A stretch of DNA of 28,197 nucleotides from JAMIFV01 sp035906055. Its GTDB lineage: Bacteria > Pseudomonadota > Alphaproteobacteria > Rickettsiales > JABCZZ01. The stretch's first letter is position 1. Each line of letters opens with the position of its first letter. Both the position numbers and the translations under genes were made by a program. Positions 21,708 through 28,197 of this stretch are shown here, one piece after another. The notes under the pieces were generated by a model. That model saw only the letters and a list, made by a program, of their open reading frames with translations. It was not told the DNA's origin and did not search any database. Location of the stretch: positions 1 through 28,197 of the forward strand of contig JAMIFV010000055.1 of NCBI GenBank assembly GCA_035906055.1. The letters run 5' to 3'.

Positions 21708-23315
21708 CTACTCAACAGCGCGCTTGAACACGTCATACCGGCAGGCCGATTCTATTTTCTGGTTATTGCCGGGATCGGTATCCTCGCAGAGGCCAGCGGT
21801 CTTAAGCAGCGCATAAGGTTTCCATGCATCGGCGAATCCGGCATTGCGCGAGAGATATTCCACGATATCCAGATGCCTGTTCGTTTTGCCGAATATGGGG
21901 CTGCTATCCACGAACACGATCCGGGGTTTGTTGGAGTTCAGGTCGTCGGCCAGCCCTTGGGCGATGTAATCGATGATCCACTGATAGCGCTGCGTATAGC
22001 TTTCATCCGACATCACGAATTTGGGCAGCGGCCAGAGGTTCTGGAAGCGCGTTTCCAGCGTTGCACCGGTGGCGGTGGCGAGTTTCGGCCATTGATTGGC
22101 GCCGATGGAAAACGCGCCGAAGGTCTTTGCTTTTTCTTCCTGCATGATGGCGATGAATTCCGGAAGGAGCCTGTCGCGGTGCGTGGCGGGATAAAAGCCA
22201 GACAGCATGAGCCAGAACGGTATCAGCGTGCCGATGATATTGAAGAAGAATACCGCCGCGCAGAAAAAGCGCGAGACTTTGAGGTTATAGCGCGTCCTGG
22301 CATCGCTGGCGGAGGCGAGCAGCCACATGCAGTCAAGCAGTATCCAGCCCACCGCCAGCATCACGAAGCTGTTCAGCGGAAAGAACGTGTAAAGCCAGCC
22401 GTTATTGATATTGATGTAGATGACCGAGGCTGCCATCAGCGTGACGAAGTACCAGCAATCCCTGCGCAACGGTGTGGCGGACTTCCATTGCAGCCCGGCG
22501 ACGGCGAACAGGAAGCTGAACGCTGCGGGGAAATAAAGGAACATCGTGGTGCCGATGCCGTTATAGTAACCGCCATACGTGGCCGCTGCGATGGGCAGGA
22601 TGGTGGAAAAATATTCCGGCGTCAGCTGGTAGGCGGCGAAAAGGTAAAGGATCGCGGTGATGCCGATCACCCAGCTTTCAAGGCAGAATACGCTGCGTAA
22701 ACTGCGTGTGAAGGCAAGGTTGAGCAACTGCACGGTGATGAAGAACACCATGAAATGCGGTTTGATACAGAAGCCGGTAGCGGCCATGAGCGCGATGGTC
22801 CAGCGCGTGCCTTTGGGCGGCACATACCCCTGCATGCCCGGCAGGAAACGCAGGAAGTAGGGCAGGCTCAGCGTGAAGAACAGATGCTCGCGGTCGGCGA
22901 AGTAAATGGTGTTGGGCCAGAAAATGAGGATATACGCGAGCAGCCAGAGCACGAGGTGGTAGTAGGCGGTATGGTCGCGAAGCGCTGCATGTTGCTTCAA
23001 TAATGTTGCCGAAAGGAAAATGGAAAGAGCTGAAAGCGCCAGCGTGAGCGCGGCCAGCACCCATCCGTCATATAAATCCAGCAGGCGGCCAATGAACACC
23101 GGTATCTGGTACAGCCATAGCACCAGCGGCGGGTTGATCTCCATCACGTCCACATAAGCCCGCCGTCCGTCGAATATCTTATTGGCGCAGAGCAGCAGCC
23201 AGCCTTTATCGCCGTCCGCGCCCATTACTATCTGCATGACGCCTGCGAATGCCAGCATCAGGCATGCGATCAGGCACAGGAAGGATTTGCTGCGGCAGGC
23301 TTTGGTTTGGGTCAT
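21708..23315 (-). CDS. Multi-pass membrane protein, GT-C/PMT-like glycosyltransferase candidate (paralog 1)
   Basis: This 535-residue protein is the tandem paralog of the gene at 20094-21707, which it joins with no gap (its TAG stop is followed at once by ATGATG). Shared blocks, in order, are D56-V-M-E59-INPPLVLWLYQIP, YFADREHLFF, GFCIKPHFMVFF, QLTPEYFSTI, NGWLYTFFPLNSF and WPKLATATG. These are followed by YIAQGLADDLNSNKP, FVDSSPIFG and CRYDVFKRAVE. The similarity is spread along the whole length, while hydrophobic helices vary, so the pair is old and both copies look under selection. The first helix (about 11-33) could be a signal anchor. Function is inferred from topology and the acidic loop. 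It is divergent from fabG. Confidence 0.72.
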   Translation of the reverse strand: MTQTKACRSKSFLCLIACLMLAFAGVMQIVMGADGDKGWLLLCANKIFDGRRAYVDVMEINPPLVLWLYQIPVFIGRLLDLYDGWVLAALTLALSALSIFLSATLLKQHAALRDHTAYYHLVLWLLAYILIFWPNTIYFADREHLFFTLSLPYFLRFLPGMQGYVPPKGTRWTIALMAATGFCIKPHFMVFFITVQLLNLAFTRSLRSVFCLESWVIGITAILYLFAAYQLTPEYFSTILPIAAATYGGYYNGIGTTMFLYFPAAFSFLFAVAGLQWKSATPLRRDCWYFVTLMAASVIYININNGWLYTFFPLNSFVMLAVGWILLDCMWLLASASDARTRYNLKVSRFFCAAVFFFNIIGTLIPFWLMLSGFYPATHRDRLLPEFIAIMQEEKAKTFGAFSIGANQWPKLATATGATLETRFQNLWPLPKFVMSDESYTQRYQWIIDYIAQGLADDLNSNKPRIVFVDSSPIFGKTNRHLDIVEYLSRNAGFADAWKPYALLKTAGLCEDTDPGNNQKIESACRYDVFKRAVE

Positions 23316-23386
23316 GCGCGCACTTTACAGAAAAATTTTGTGAAACAATATTTATATTACGGGTGGCGTCCCGCCCCTGCTCCCCC

Positions 23387-23415
23387 TTGACGTATATCCC
23401 TTCGCGCCCTAACGT
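23387..23415 (+). promoter_or_regulatory. Putative fabG operon promoter
   Basis: TTGACG (23387-23392), 17 bases, TAACGT (23410-23415), followed by the fabG ATG 27 nt later. It is a reasonable sigma-70-type match upstream of the fatty-acid operon. The 127-bp divergent region otherwise shows nothing coding. Confidence 0.55.
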
Positions 23416-23442
23416 GCCGCAACGTTTACGAAGTGAGGATGT

Positions 23443-24180
23443 ATGTTCAGTCTTTCGGGTAAAACCGCGCTGGTGACCGGCGCATCGGGCGGCATCGGCG
23501 GCGCTATCGCTAAAACACTGCATGAAGCGGGTGCGAAGCTGGTGATATCGGGCACAAGGCGCGAGGCGCTGGACGCGCTCAACGCGGAGCTGGGCGGTGT
23601 GGCTACCCCCATTACCTGTAATCTTTCCGACCCTGCTTCCATCGACGCGCTGGTGAAAGATGCGGAAAGCGCGCTTTCGCAGGTGGATATCCTCGTCTGC
23701 AACGCAGGCGTCACCAAAGACAACCTTTCCATGCGCATGAAAGACGAGGAGTGGGATCAGGTGATCGCCATCAACCTTACCGCCACCTTCCGCCTCGTGC
23801 GCGCTGCCATGAAGGGCATGATCAAGCGCAGGCATGGCCGTATCATCAATATCACGTCTGTGGTGGGCACGATGGGCAATCCCGGTCAGGCGAACTATTG
23901 CGCGTCCAAGGCGGGCATCGCGGGCATGACCAGGTCCATCGCGCAGGAAGTGGCGTCGCGCAACGTCACCATCAACTGCATCGCGCCGGGGTTCATTAAA
24001 ACGGCGATGACCGACGCGCTCAATGAAGAGCAGCAGAAGCGCATCACCGGAAATATTCCCGCCGGGCGTTTCGGTTTGCCGCAGGACGTGGCGGGCAGCG
24101 TGGTGTTCCTCGCCAGTGATGCGGGCGCGTATATCACCGGGCAGACTATTCATGTAAATGGTGGATTGTTAATGGTTTAG
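23443..24180 (+). CDS. fabG: 3-oxoacyl-[acyl-carrier-protein] reductase
   Basis: FabG reduces beta-ketoacyl-ACP with NADPH in each round of type II fatty-acid synthesis. The 245-residue SDR has TGASGGIG (12-19), NNAG-like CNAG (87-90), the catalytic Ser139 in NITSVVG, and Tyr152/Lys156 in NYCASK. The C-terminal ITGQTIHVNGGLLM is the classical FabG ending. GAGG lies about 6 nt before the ATG. acpP and fabF follow on the same strand, a conserved fatty-acid operon. A probable promoter lies at 23387-23415. Confidence 0.97.
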   Translation: MFSLSGKTALVTGASGGIGGAIAKTLHEAGAKLVISGTRREALDALNAELGGVATPITCNLSDPASIDALVKDAESALSQVDILVCNAGVTKDNLSMRMKDEEWDQVIAINLTATFRLVRAAMKGMIKRRHGRIINITSVVGTMGNPGQANYCASKAGIAGMTRSIAQEVASRNVTINCIAPGFIKTAMTDALNEEQQKRITGNIPAGRFGLPQDVAGSVVFLASDAGAYITGQTIHVNGGLLMV

Positions 24181-24242
24181 GCAAAAGCGCAGGCGGCATT
24201 AACCCCGTCTTCATTCTTTTGCTAGCCAAACCAGTTTCACTA

Positions 24243-24254
24243 TGCTACGTAGCA
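24243..24254. promoter_or_regulatory. Perfect 12-bp palindrome upstream of acpP
   Basis: TGCTACGTAGCA lies in the 108-bp gap between fabG and acpP, 34 nt before the acpP ATG. It could be a regulator site or part of a separate acpP promoter region (a TTGCTA lies about 18-25 bases upstream). Many organisms express acpP much more strongly than fabG, so an extra promoter here would not be surprising. Evidence is symmetry and position only. Confidence 0.3.
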
Positions 24255-24288
24255 CAAAATTTAGCGTAACCAACAAGGGTATAGGTCT

Positions 24289-24531
24289 ATGAGCGACATC
24301 GCAGCACGCGTACGTAAAATTGTAGTTGAACATCTTGGTGTAGATGAAGCGAAGGCGACGCCTGAAGCGCATTTCATCGACGATCTGGGTGCAGACAGCC
24401 TCGACACGGTCGAGCTGGTGATGGCGTTCGAAGAAGAATTCAACTGCGAAATCCCCGATGAAGCCGCAGAGAAGATCCTGACCGTTCAGGACGCGATCAA
24501 CTACATCCAGCAGCATGCTGTTGCCGCCTAA
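24289..24531 (+). CDS. acpP: Acyl carrier protein
   Basis: AcpP carries growing acyl chains on a phosphopantetheine arm. The 80-residue acidic protein has the attachment site GADSLDTVELVM with Ser37, preceded by HFIDDLG. The four-helix pattern and length are normal (MSDIAARVRKIVVEHLGVDE...). It sits between fabG and fabF, the usual order, with 108 and 32 nt gaps. The codons are GC-rich except near the start, where they favour A and T (gtacgtaaaattgtagttgaa), as is common for highly translated genes. Confidence 0.98.
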   Translation: MSDIAARVRKIVVEHLGVDEAKATPEAHFIDDLGADSLDTVELVMAFEEEFNCEIPDEAAEKILTVQDAINYIQQHAVAA

Positions 24532-24563
24532 GCCTTTTTGGTATTAACAACCGAAGTATCTGC

Positions 24564-25823
24564 ATGACACGCCGTGTCGTTGTTACCGGTCTGGGATTGG
24601 TGTCTCCGCTCGCCTGTGGCGTAGAGGAAACCTGGAAACGTCTGCTGGCAGGCGAATCCGGTATCGGCCCGATCACCAGGTTCGATGTATCGGATCTGGG
24701 CACACGTATCGCGGGCCAGGTGCCGCACGGCACCGAGCCGCACCAGTTCCGCACGGATGAATGGGTGGCTCCCAAAGAGCAGAAAAAGATGGATGATTTC
24801 ATCATCTATGCTATTTCCGCCGCGACGCAGGCTATTACCGATTCCGGCTGGAAGCCCGCCACTGAAGAAGAGCGCGAACGCACCGGCGTCATGATCGGTT
24901 CGGGCATCGGCGGCCTTCAGGAGATACAGAACACGGTCATCGAGATGCAGGCCAAAGGCCCGCGCCGCGTTAGTCCGTTCTTCATTCCGTCCTGCCTCAT
25001 CAACCTTGCGTCCGGGCAGGTATCCATCCAGCACGGTTTCAAAGGCCCCAACCACTCCGTGGTAACGGCCTGCTCCACCGGCGCGCACGCTATCGGCGAT
25101 GCGGGCAGGATCATTCAGGCAGGTGACGCGGATGTGATGGTGGCTGGCGGCACCGAAGCGGCTATCTGCCGCGTTGGCATCGCGGGCTTTGCCGCGGCGC
25201 GCGCGCTTTCCAACGCCTATAACGACACGCCGACCAAGGCTTCCCGCCCGTGGGACAAGGGCCGTGACGGTTTCGTGATGGGAGAAGGTGCGGGTATCGT
25301 GGTACTCGAAGAATACGAACATGCCAGAAAACGCGGCGCGAAGATCTACGGCGAACTGGTGGGCTATGGCCTTTCCGGCGACGCTTACCACATCACCGCG
25401 CCGTCCTCTGACGGCAATGGCGGTTTCCGTTCCATGCAGATGGCGATCAAGCGCGCAGGCGTAACGCCCGACGCAATCGACTATATCAACGCGCACGGCA
25501 CTTCCACGCCGCTGGGCGACGAGATCGAGCTGGGTGCGGTAAAGCGCCTGTTCGGCGACGCCGCATACAAGCTTTCCATGTCCTCCACCAAATCCTCCAT
25601 CGGCCATCTTCTGGGGGCTGCGGGCAGCGTGGAAGCCATCTTCTCCATTCTCGCCATCCGTGACCAGGTGGCGCCTCCCACACTGAACCTTGAAAATCCG
25701 TCTGACGGCTGCGATATTGACCTTGTGCCGCACACGGCCAAGAAACGTACGATCAATTACGTGCTTTCCAATTCATTCGGGTTCGGTGGTACGAATGCAT
25801 CCCTCGTCTTCAAGAAGCTCTGA
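24564..25823 (+). CDS. fabF: 3-oxoacyl-[acyl-carrier-protein] synthase II
   Basis: FabF elongates acyl-ACP by decarboxylative condensation with malonyl-ACP. The 419-residue thiolase-fold protein carries the catalytic triad Cys170 in VVTACSTGAHAI, His311 in INAHGTSTPLGD and His348 in KSSIGHLLGAAG. The C-terminus NSFGFGGTNASLVFKKL is the standard ending. The start has a modest GAAG 9 nt upstream. The last 29 bases overlap the proposed start of the MEKHLA gene, in a different frame. It is part of the fabG-acpP-fabF-mltG run typical of alphaproteobacteria. Confidence 0.98.
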   Translation: MTRRVVVTGLGLVSPLACGVEETWKRLLAGESGIGPITRFDVSDLGTRIAGQVPHGTEPHQFRTDEWVAPKEQKKMDDFIIYAISAATQAITDSGWKPATEEERERTGVMIGSGIGGLQEIQNTVIEMQAKGPRRVSPFFIPSCLINLASGQVSIQHGFKGPNHSVVTACSTGAHAIGDAGRIIQAGDADVMVAGGTEAAICRVGIAGFAAARALSNAYNDTPTKASRPWDKGRDGFVMGEGAGIVVLEEYEHARKRGAKIYGELVGYGLSGDAYHITAPSSDGNGGFRSMQMAIKRAGVTPDAIDYINAHGTSTPLGDEIELGAVKRLFGDAAYKLSMSSTKSSIGHLLGAAGSVEAIFSILAIRDQVAPPTLNLENPSDGCDIDLVPHTAKKRTINYVLSNSFGFGGTNASLVFKKL

Positions 25824-26274
25824 TACGGCAATCTGCGATGAACCCGCTGTCGCAGGCTTCAGCCGCCTGATGGCAGGCAGTTTCCTGCACTGGACGGGTA
25901 ACACGCTGACCGACGAGGCCGATATACCCACCGCCTTATATCACGCGCCATTTGGGCTTGTCGCGCATGGCACAGAACCCGATCCCGTATTCTGCTATGC
26001 CAATCTTACGGCCCAGAAATTGTGGGCGATGAACTGGGCGGATTTCACCAGCATGCCCTCGCGCCTCTGCGCGGAGGCCGTTGCGGTGCCGGAACGCGAA
26101 AGGGTATTGCAGCAGGCGGCGAAGCTTGGCTTTGTCGATGATTATGAAGGCATACGCATTTCGTCGGAGAAAAAGCGCTTCCGCATTCATGGCACGGTGC
26201 TGTGGAATGTGGTGGACGAGCATGGCACGTTGCTGGGGCAGGCTGCGGCCATACGTAACTGGGAGTGGCTATGA
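25795..26274 (+). CDS. MEKHLA-domain (PAS-like) protein
   Basis: This soluble protein of about 159 residues matches the MEKHLA domain, a PAS-related module first noted at the C-terminus of plant HD-ZIP III proteins and found alone in some bacteria. Recognisable stretches are TALYHAPFGLVAHGTEPDPVFCYANLTAQKLWAMNWADFTSMPSRLCAEA and GFVDDYEGIRISSEKKRFRIHGTVLWNVVDEHGTLLGQAA. The function in bacteria is unknown; PAS folds usually sense small molecules or redox state. I start it at ATG 25795 within fabF; ATG 25870 is an alternative. It ends with an ATGA overlap onto mltG, so its translation is tied to both neighbours. Confidence 0.82.
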   Translation: MHPSSSRSSDTAICDEPAVAGFSRLMAGSFLHWTGNTLTDEADIPTALYHAPFGLVAHGTEPDPVFCYANLTAQKLWAMNWADFTSMPSRLCAEAVAVPERERVLQQAAKLGFVDDYEGIRISSEKKRFRIHGTVLWNVVDEHGTLLGQAAAIRNWEWL

Positions 26275-27248
26275 AAGCATTATTTTACAGTTTCCTGATC
26301 ATATGTGCTGGCGGGCTTGCCAGCCTCTGGTGGGTGGATTACGTGCATAACGCTCCCGGCGAGCTGGAAGATTCGGTAACGCTCATTTTTCCGGCGGGCA
26401 CGAAATTTGAGCAGATCGCCGATACGCTGGCGGAGTTCAGGGTCATCAGGCACCCCTCCCTCTTCAAGGCGCAGGTGTTCCTGCGCGGGCAGTCCTCCAG
26501 GTTCAAGGCCGGTGAATATGCCTTCCCGCCGCACATCTCGCCTGCCGATGCCGCGAACATGATCGCGTCGGGCAAGGCGGTCATTCGCCAGATCACTGTG
26601 CCCGAAGGCTTCATGACCTCTGAAGTGATTGACATGCTGAATAGAAATGGCGCGCTGAGCGGCGAGATCACGCTGGATATCAAAGAAGGTGAGTTGCTGC
26701 CGGAGACCTATTATTATTCCTACGGGGACAAGCGCAACGATATGCTCACGCGCATGAGGCGCGCGATGGACAAGGCGCTGGAAGAAGCATGGGCCGCGCG
26801 CGCGAGGGACCTGCCGATCAAAACGCCGGAAGAGGCGCTGGTGCTCGCGTCGATCATTGAGAAGGAAACGGGTATCGCGGCTGAGCGCGGCAAGGTGGCC
26901 TCGGTCTACGTGAACCGACTTAAAAAGGGCATGATGCTGCAGGCCGACCCCACCACCGTTTATGCGCTGACGCAGGGCAGGCAGAAGATGGACCGCCCGC
27001 TGACGCTCATGGACCTGAAAATAGAATCACCCTATAATACGTATTACACGCGCGGCCTGCCGCCGGGGCCCATCGCCAATCCCGGCAAGGCGTCCATCCT
27101 CGCGGCGCTTAATCCCGCCGATACGGAGTATCTGTATTTCGTAGCCACCGGCAATGGCGGCCATAATTTCGCCCGCACGGATAAAGAGCACCTTGCCAAC
27201 GTGAAGGCCTACCGGCAGGCGCAAAAGCGCGAAAATAATACGGATTAA
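26271..27248 (+). CDS. mltG: Endolytic murein transglycosylase MltG
   Basis: MltG is an inner-membrane enzyme that cuts nascent glycan strands and may set their length. One N-terminal helix (about 2-20) anchors it. The YceG-like domain follows, with IFPAGTKFEQIADTLAEFRVI (LysM-like part), the catalytic Glu in ALVLASIIEKETGIAAERGKVASVYVNRLKKGM, then LQADPTTVYAL and the C-terminal SPYNTYYTRGLPPGPIANPG. Start ATG 26271 (325 residues) overlaps the MEKHLA stop as ATGA; GGGAG lies about 9 nt upstream. An in-frame GTG at 26265 is less likely. It is the last gene of the fatty-acid operon, convergent with the interrupted regulator gene. Confidence 0.95.
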   Translation: MKALFYSFLIICAGGLASLWWVDYVHNAPGELEDSVTLIFPAGTKFEQIADTLAEFRVIRHPSLFKAQVFLRGQSSRFKAGEYAFPPHISPADAANMIASGKAVIRQITVPEGFMTSEVIDMLNRNGALSGEITLDIKEGELLPETYYYSYGDKRNDMLTRMRRAMDKALEEAWAARARDLPIKTPEEALVLASIIEKETGIAAERGKVASVYVNRLKKGMMLQADPTTVYALTQGRQKMDRPLTLMDLKIESPYNTYYTRGLPPGPIANPGKASILAALNPADTEYLYFVATGNGGHNFARTDKEHLANVKAYRQAQKRENNTD

Positions 27249-27278
27249 CCCGTAGCCTTAGATTTGCCTTTAAATAGT

Positions 27279-27307
27279 AATATGTTGTTTTATAAGAACA
27301 AAATATT
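27279..27307. terminator. AT-rich imperfect hairpin between convergent genes
   Basis: AATATGTTGTTTTAT pairs with TAAGAACAAAATATT over about 13 positions with one mismatch and one G-T pair. It sits between the mltG stop and the stop of the interrupted regulator, where a bidirectional terminator would be expected. The stem is weak because it is AT-rich. Confidence 0.35.
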
Positions 27308-27347
27308 TTCCAGCGTGGTAAAGAAACTTAGTGTTTAAATGAAGTTT

Positions 27348-28000
27348 CTAGGCCCAATAGGGCAGATAACGAGCATATCTTTTTGATGTACTCTCAGAAT
27401 CATCAACTTTGATTCTTCCGGCATCTATTGTAGCTGCAATAACTTGTGAGACCGTAGCCGTTGATGTGGGTGATTCCGACAGACCAAATCGCTCTCGCAG
27501 AGATTGGTTCGACATTCTTTGATTGCTGACATGCAGCAAGCAACAATGTTGGTAGCAAGCACGAATACGATCTGCTTTACCCATTTTAGAGAATTCTTGA
27601 TGGGCAAACATAACAGCAGTAGTTCGCACGTCACTCACCCGAAAATCAGGTGCAGGTAATTGATAAATCTCCGCTGCCTTTACTACTTTATCAATGCCAC
27701 TTCCTTTTTCTTCACAGATGCCAAATCGACGCATCAGGTCGGCAAGACGCTCATTGCGGGAGCGATAGTCGTCAATAAATCGTTCGACATTAATAGGTGG
27801 AATCCCTGGGTTAGAGATTTCGATGCGATCATTATACATTTCAATCATGATAGATGATCCTGTTGCAGCAAAGTCTTGATGCACCAGTGCATTAGCAATT
27901 AACTCGCGTAACGCCTGCCGGGGAAACATTTTCACATCTTGACGAACGGTTTGTTCAATAACATGGTTGCGTGGAGCAGCGGCATGAACAAAATTTACTA
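27348..28000 (-). pseudogene. ATP-binding (AlbA_2/RecG-like HATPase_c_4) regulator, N-terminus lost to IS insertion
   Basis: The reading frame is open from the IS5-family boundary at 28000 down to 27348 with no start of its own; a GTG at 27935 is a chance internal start. The remaining 216 codons include NHVIEQTVRQDVKMFPRQALRELIANALVHQDFAATGSSIMIEMY, DRIEISNPGIPP and RNERLADLMRRFGICEEKGSGIDKVV. This is the GHKL-like C-terminal half of proteins annotated as RecG-like or AlbA-domain transcription regulators. The final 80 residues are a winged-helix-like tail. The N-terminal AlbA DNA-binding domain would lie beyond the IS. The codons are AT-rich compared with mltG, suggesting acquired DNA. It is non-functional unless the rest can be expressed separately. 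Confidence 0.8.
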
Positions 28001-28197
28001 GGCACTGTTAGCTAATTTTCCAGTTATAGAGGATTTTAGTTGCGGCGAGTGCCACGAAGCTGAGGAAAACTTTGTCTTCCTTGTCGAAACGCAGACAGAG
28101 GCGTTTATTTTCCTTGAGCTTTCCGAAGTAACGCTCAATGCCGCCACGCAGCTTATACACCGCCTTGTCGTAGAGGATTTTAACTTTACGGTTTTTG
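28001..28197 (-). mobile_element. IS5-family (IS427-like) insertion sequence, partial
   Basis: The left end of an insertion sequence begins ggcactgttagc at 28001, directly after a TA dinucleotide (27999-28000), which fits the TA target used by the IS427 group. It carries the 3' end of its transposase gene and runs off the window. It interrupts the ATP-binding regulator gene. Confidence 0.75.
28008..28197 (-). CDS. IS5-family transposase, C-terminal part (runs off window)
   Basis: The visible 62 codons read KNRKVKILYDKAVYKLRGG, then IERYFGKLKENKRLCLRFDKEDKVFLSFVALAATKILYN, ending WKIS and a TAA stop at 28008. The pattern YK-R-xx-IE-RxFxxLKxxRRxxxRYDK is the C-terminal catalytic Glu region of the DDE transposases of IS427-like elements. 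The start lies outside the window, so intactness cannot be judged. The stop codon is only 7 bases from the element end, which is usual for compact IS. Confidence 0.85.
   Translation of the reverse strand, partial: KNRKVKILYDKAVYKLRGGIERYFGKLKENKRLCLRFDKEDKVFLSFVALAATKILYNWKIS

Noticed and set aside
21453..22700. Open frame of 415 codons on the plus strand
   Set aside because: It is antisense to the paired GT-C-like genes, rich in Arg, His and Gly as expected of a shadow frame, and shows no motif.
23206..24153. Open frame of 315 codons on the minus strand
   Set aside because: It is antisense to fabG and runs into the start of the upstream membrane gene; composition is that of a shadow frame.
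24528..25733. Open frame of 401 codons on the minus strand
   Set aside because: It is the antisense shadow of fabF, whose catalytic residues are all intact.

Overview
The window comes from an alphaproteobacterium. The evidence is gene content and order: a murA-hisG-hisD-UPF0262-infA-maf run, rnhA near thrB, fabG-acpP-fabF-mltG, a short-form HisG, and hisF-hisE close to a HIT protein. Most genes are visibly GC-rich. I cannot place the organism below class. Both window edges lie inside insertion sequences: an IS1595-type transposase at the left and an IS5/IS427-type transposase at the right. I see no rRNA, tRNA or CRISPR array, and no gene-free stretch longer than about 130 bases.

Region 1 (1-3.5 kb) is an IS end followed by a minus-strand surface-sugar operon. 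It contains an ORF6N-domain protein, a GDP-mannose-4,6-dehydratase-like SDR and a DegT-fold enzyme with His-His at the catalytic lysine position, which suggests a sugar 3-dehydratase. Region 2 (3.5-8.8 kb) holds an Nramp-type Mn/Fe importer (mntH), an ABC-F ATPase (uup), a HigBA/RelE-like toxin-antitoxin pair with a clear double-palindrome operator, and the Na+/H+ antiporter nhaA. The toxin-antitoxin promoter lies over the stop codon of nhaA. An imperfect copy of the nhaA 3' end lies on the far side of the module, which looks like an insertion scar.

Region 3 (8.8-18.3 kb) is mainly housekeeping. On the plus strand are hisF, hisE, a RutE-like nitroreductase, a HIT hydrolase and an unrecognised AT-rich six-helix membrane protein. 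On the minus strand are rnhA, dcd, murA, hisG, hisD, UPF0262, infA and maf, several joined by 4-nt ATGA overlaps. The intergenic gaps here are filled by palindromic repeats of at least two kinds, and hisG lies between two mirror-image copies of one kind.

Region 4 (18.3-23.3 kb) carries a zinc-ribbon methyltransferase, homoserine kinase (thrB) and two tandem paralogous multi-pass membrane proteins that look like GT-C glycosyltransferases. Region 5 (23.3-27.3 kb) is the fatty-acid operon fabG-acpP-fabF. It is followed by an overlapping MEKHLA (PAS-like) gene coupled to mltG, which ties membrane-lipid synthesis to peptidoglycan processing. Region 6 (27.3 kb to the end) is an AlbA/RecG-like ATP-binding regulator truncated by the right-hand IS5-family element.

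The strongest leads for something undescribed are the tandem GT-C-like pair, the orphan membrane protein at 11.0-12.4 kb, the scarred toxin-antitoxin insertion, and the repeat elements that supply start-proximal DNA and even a stop codon to essential genes.
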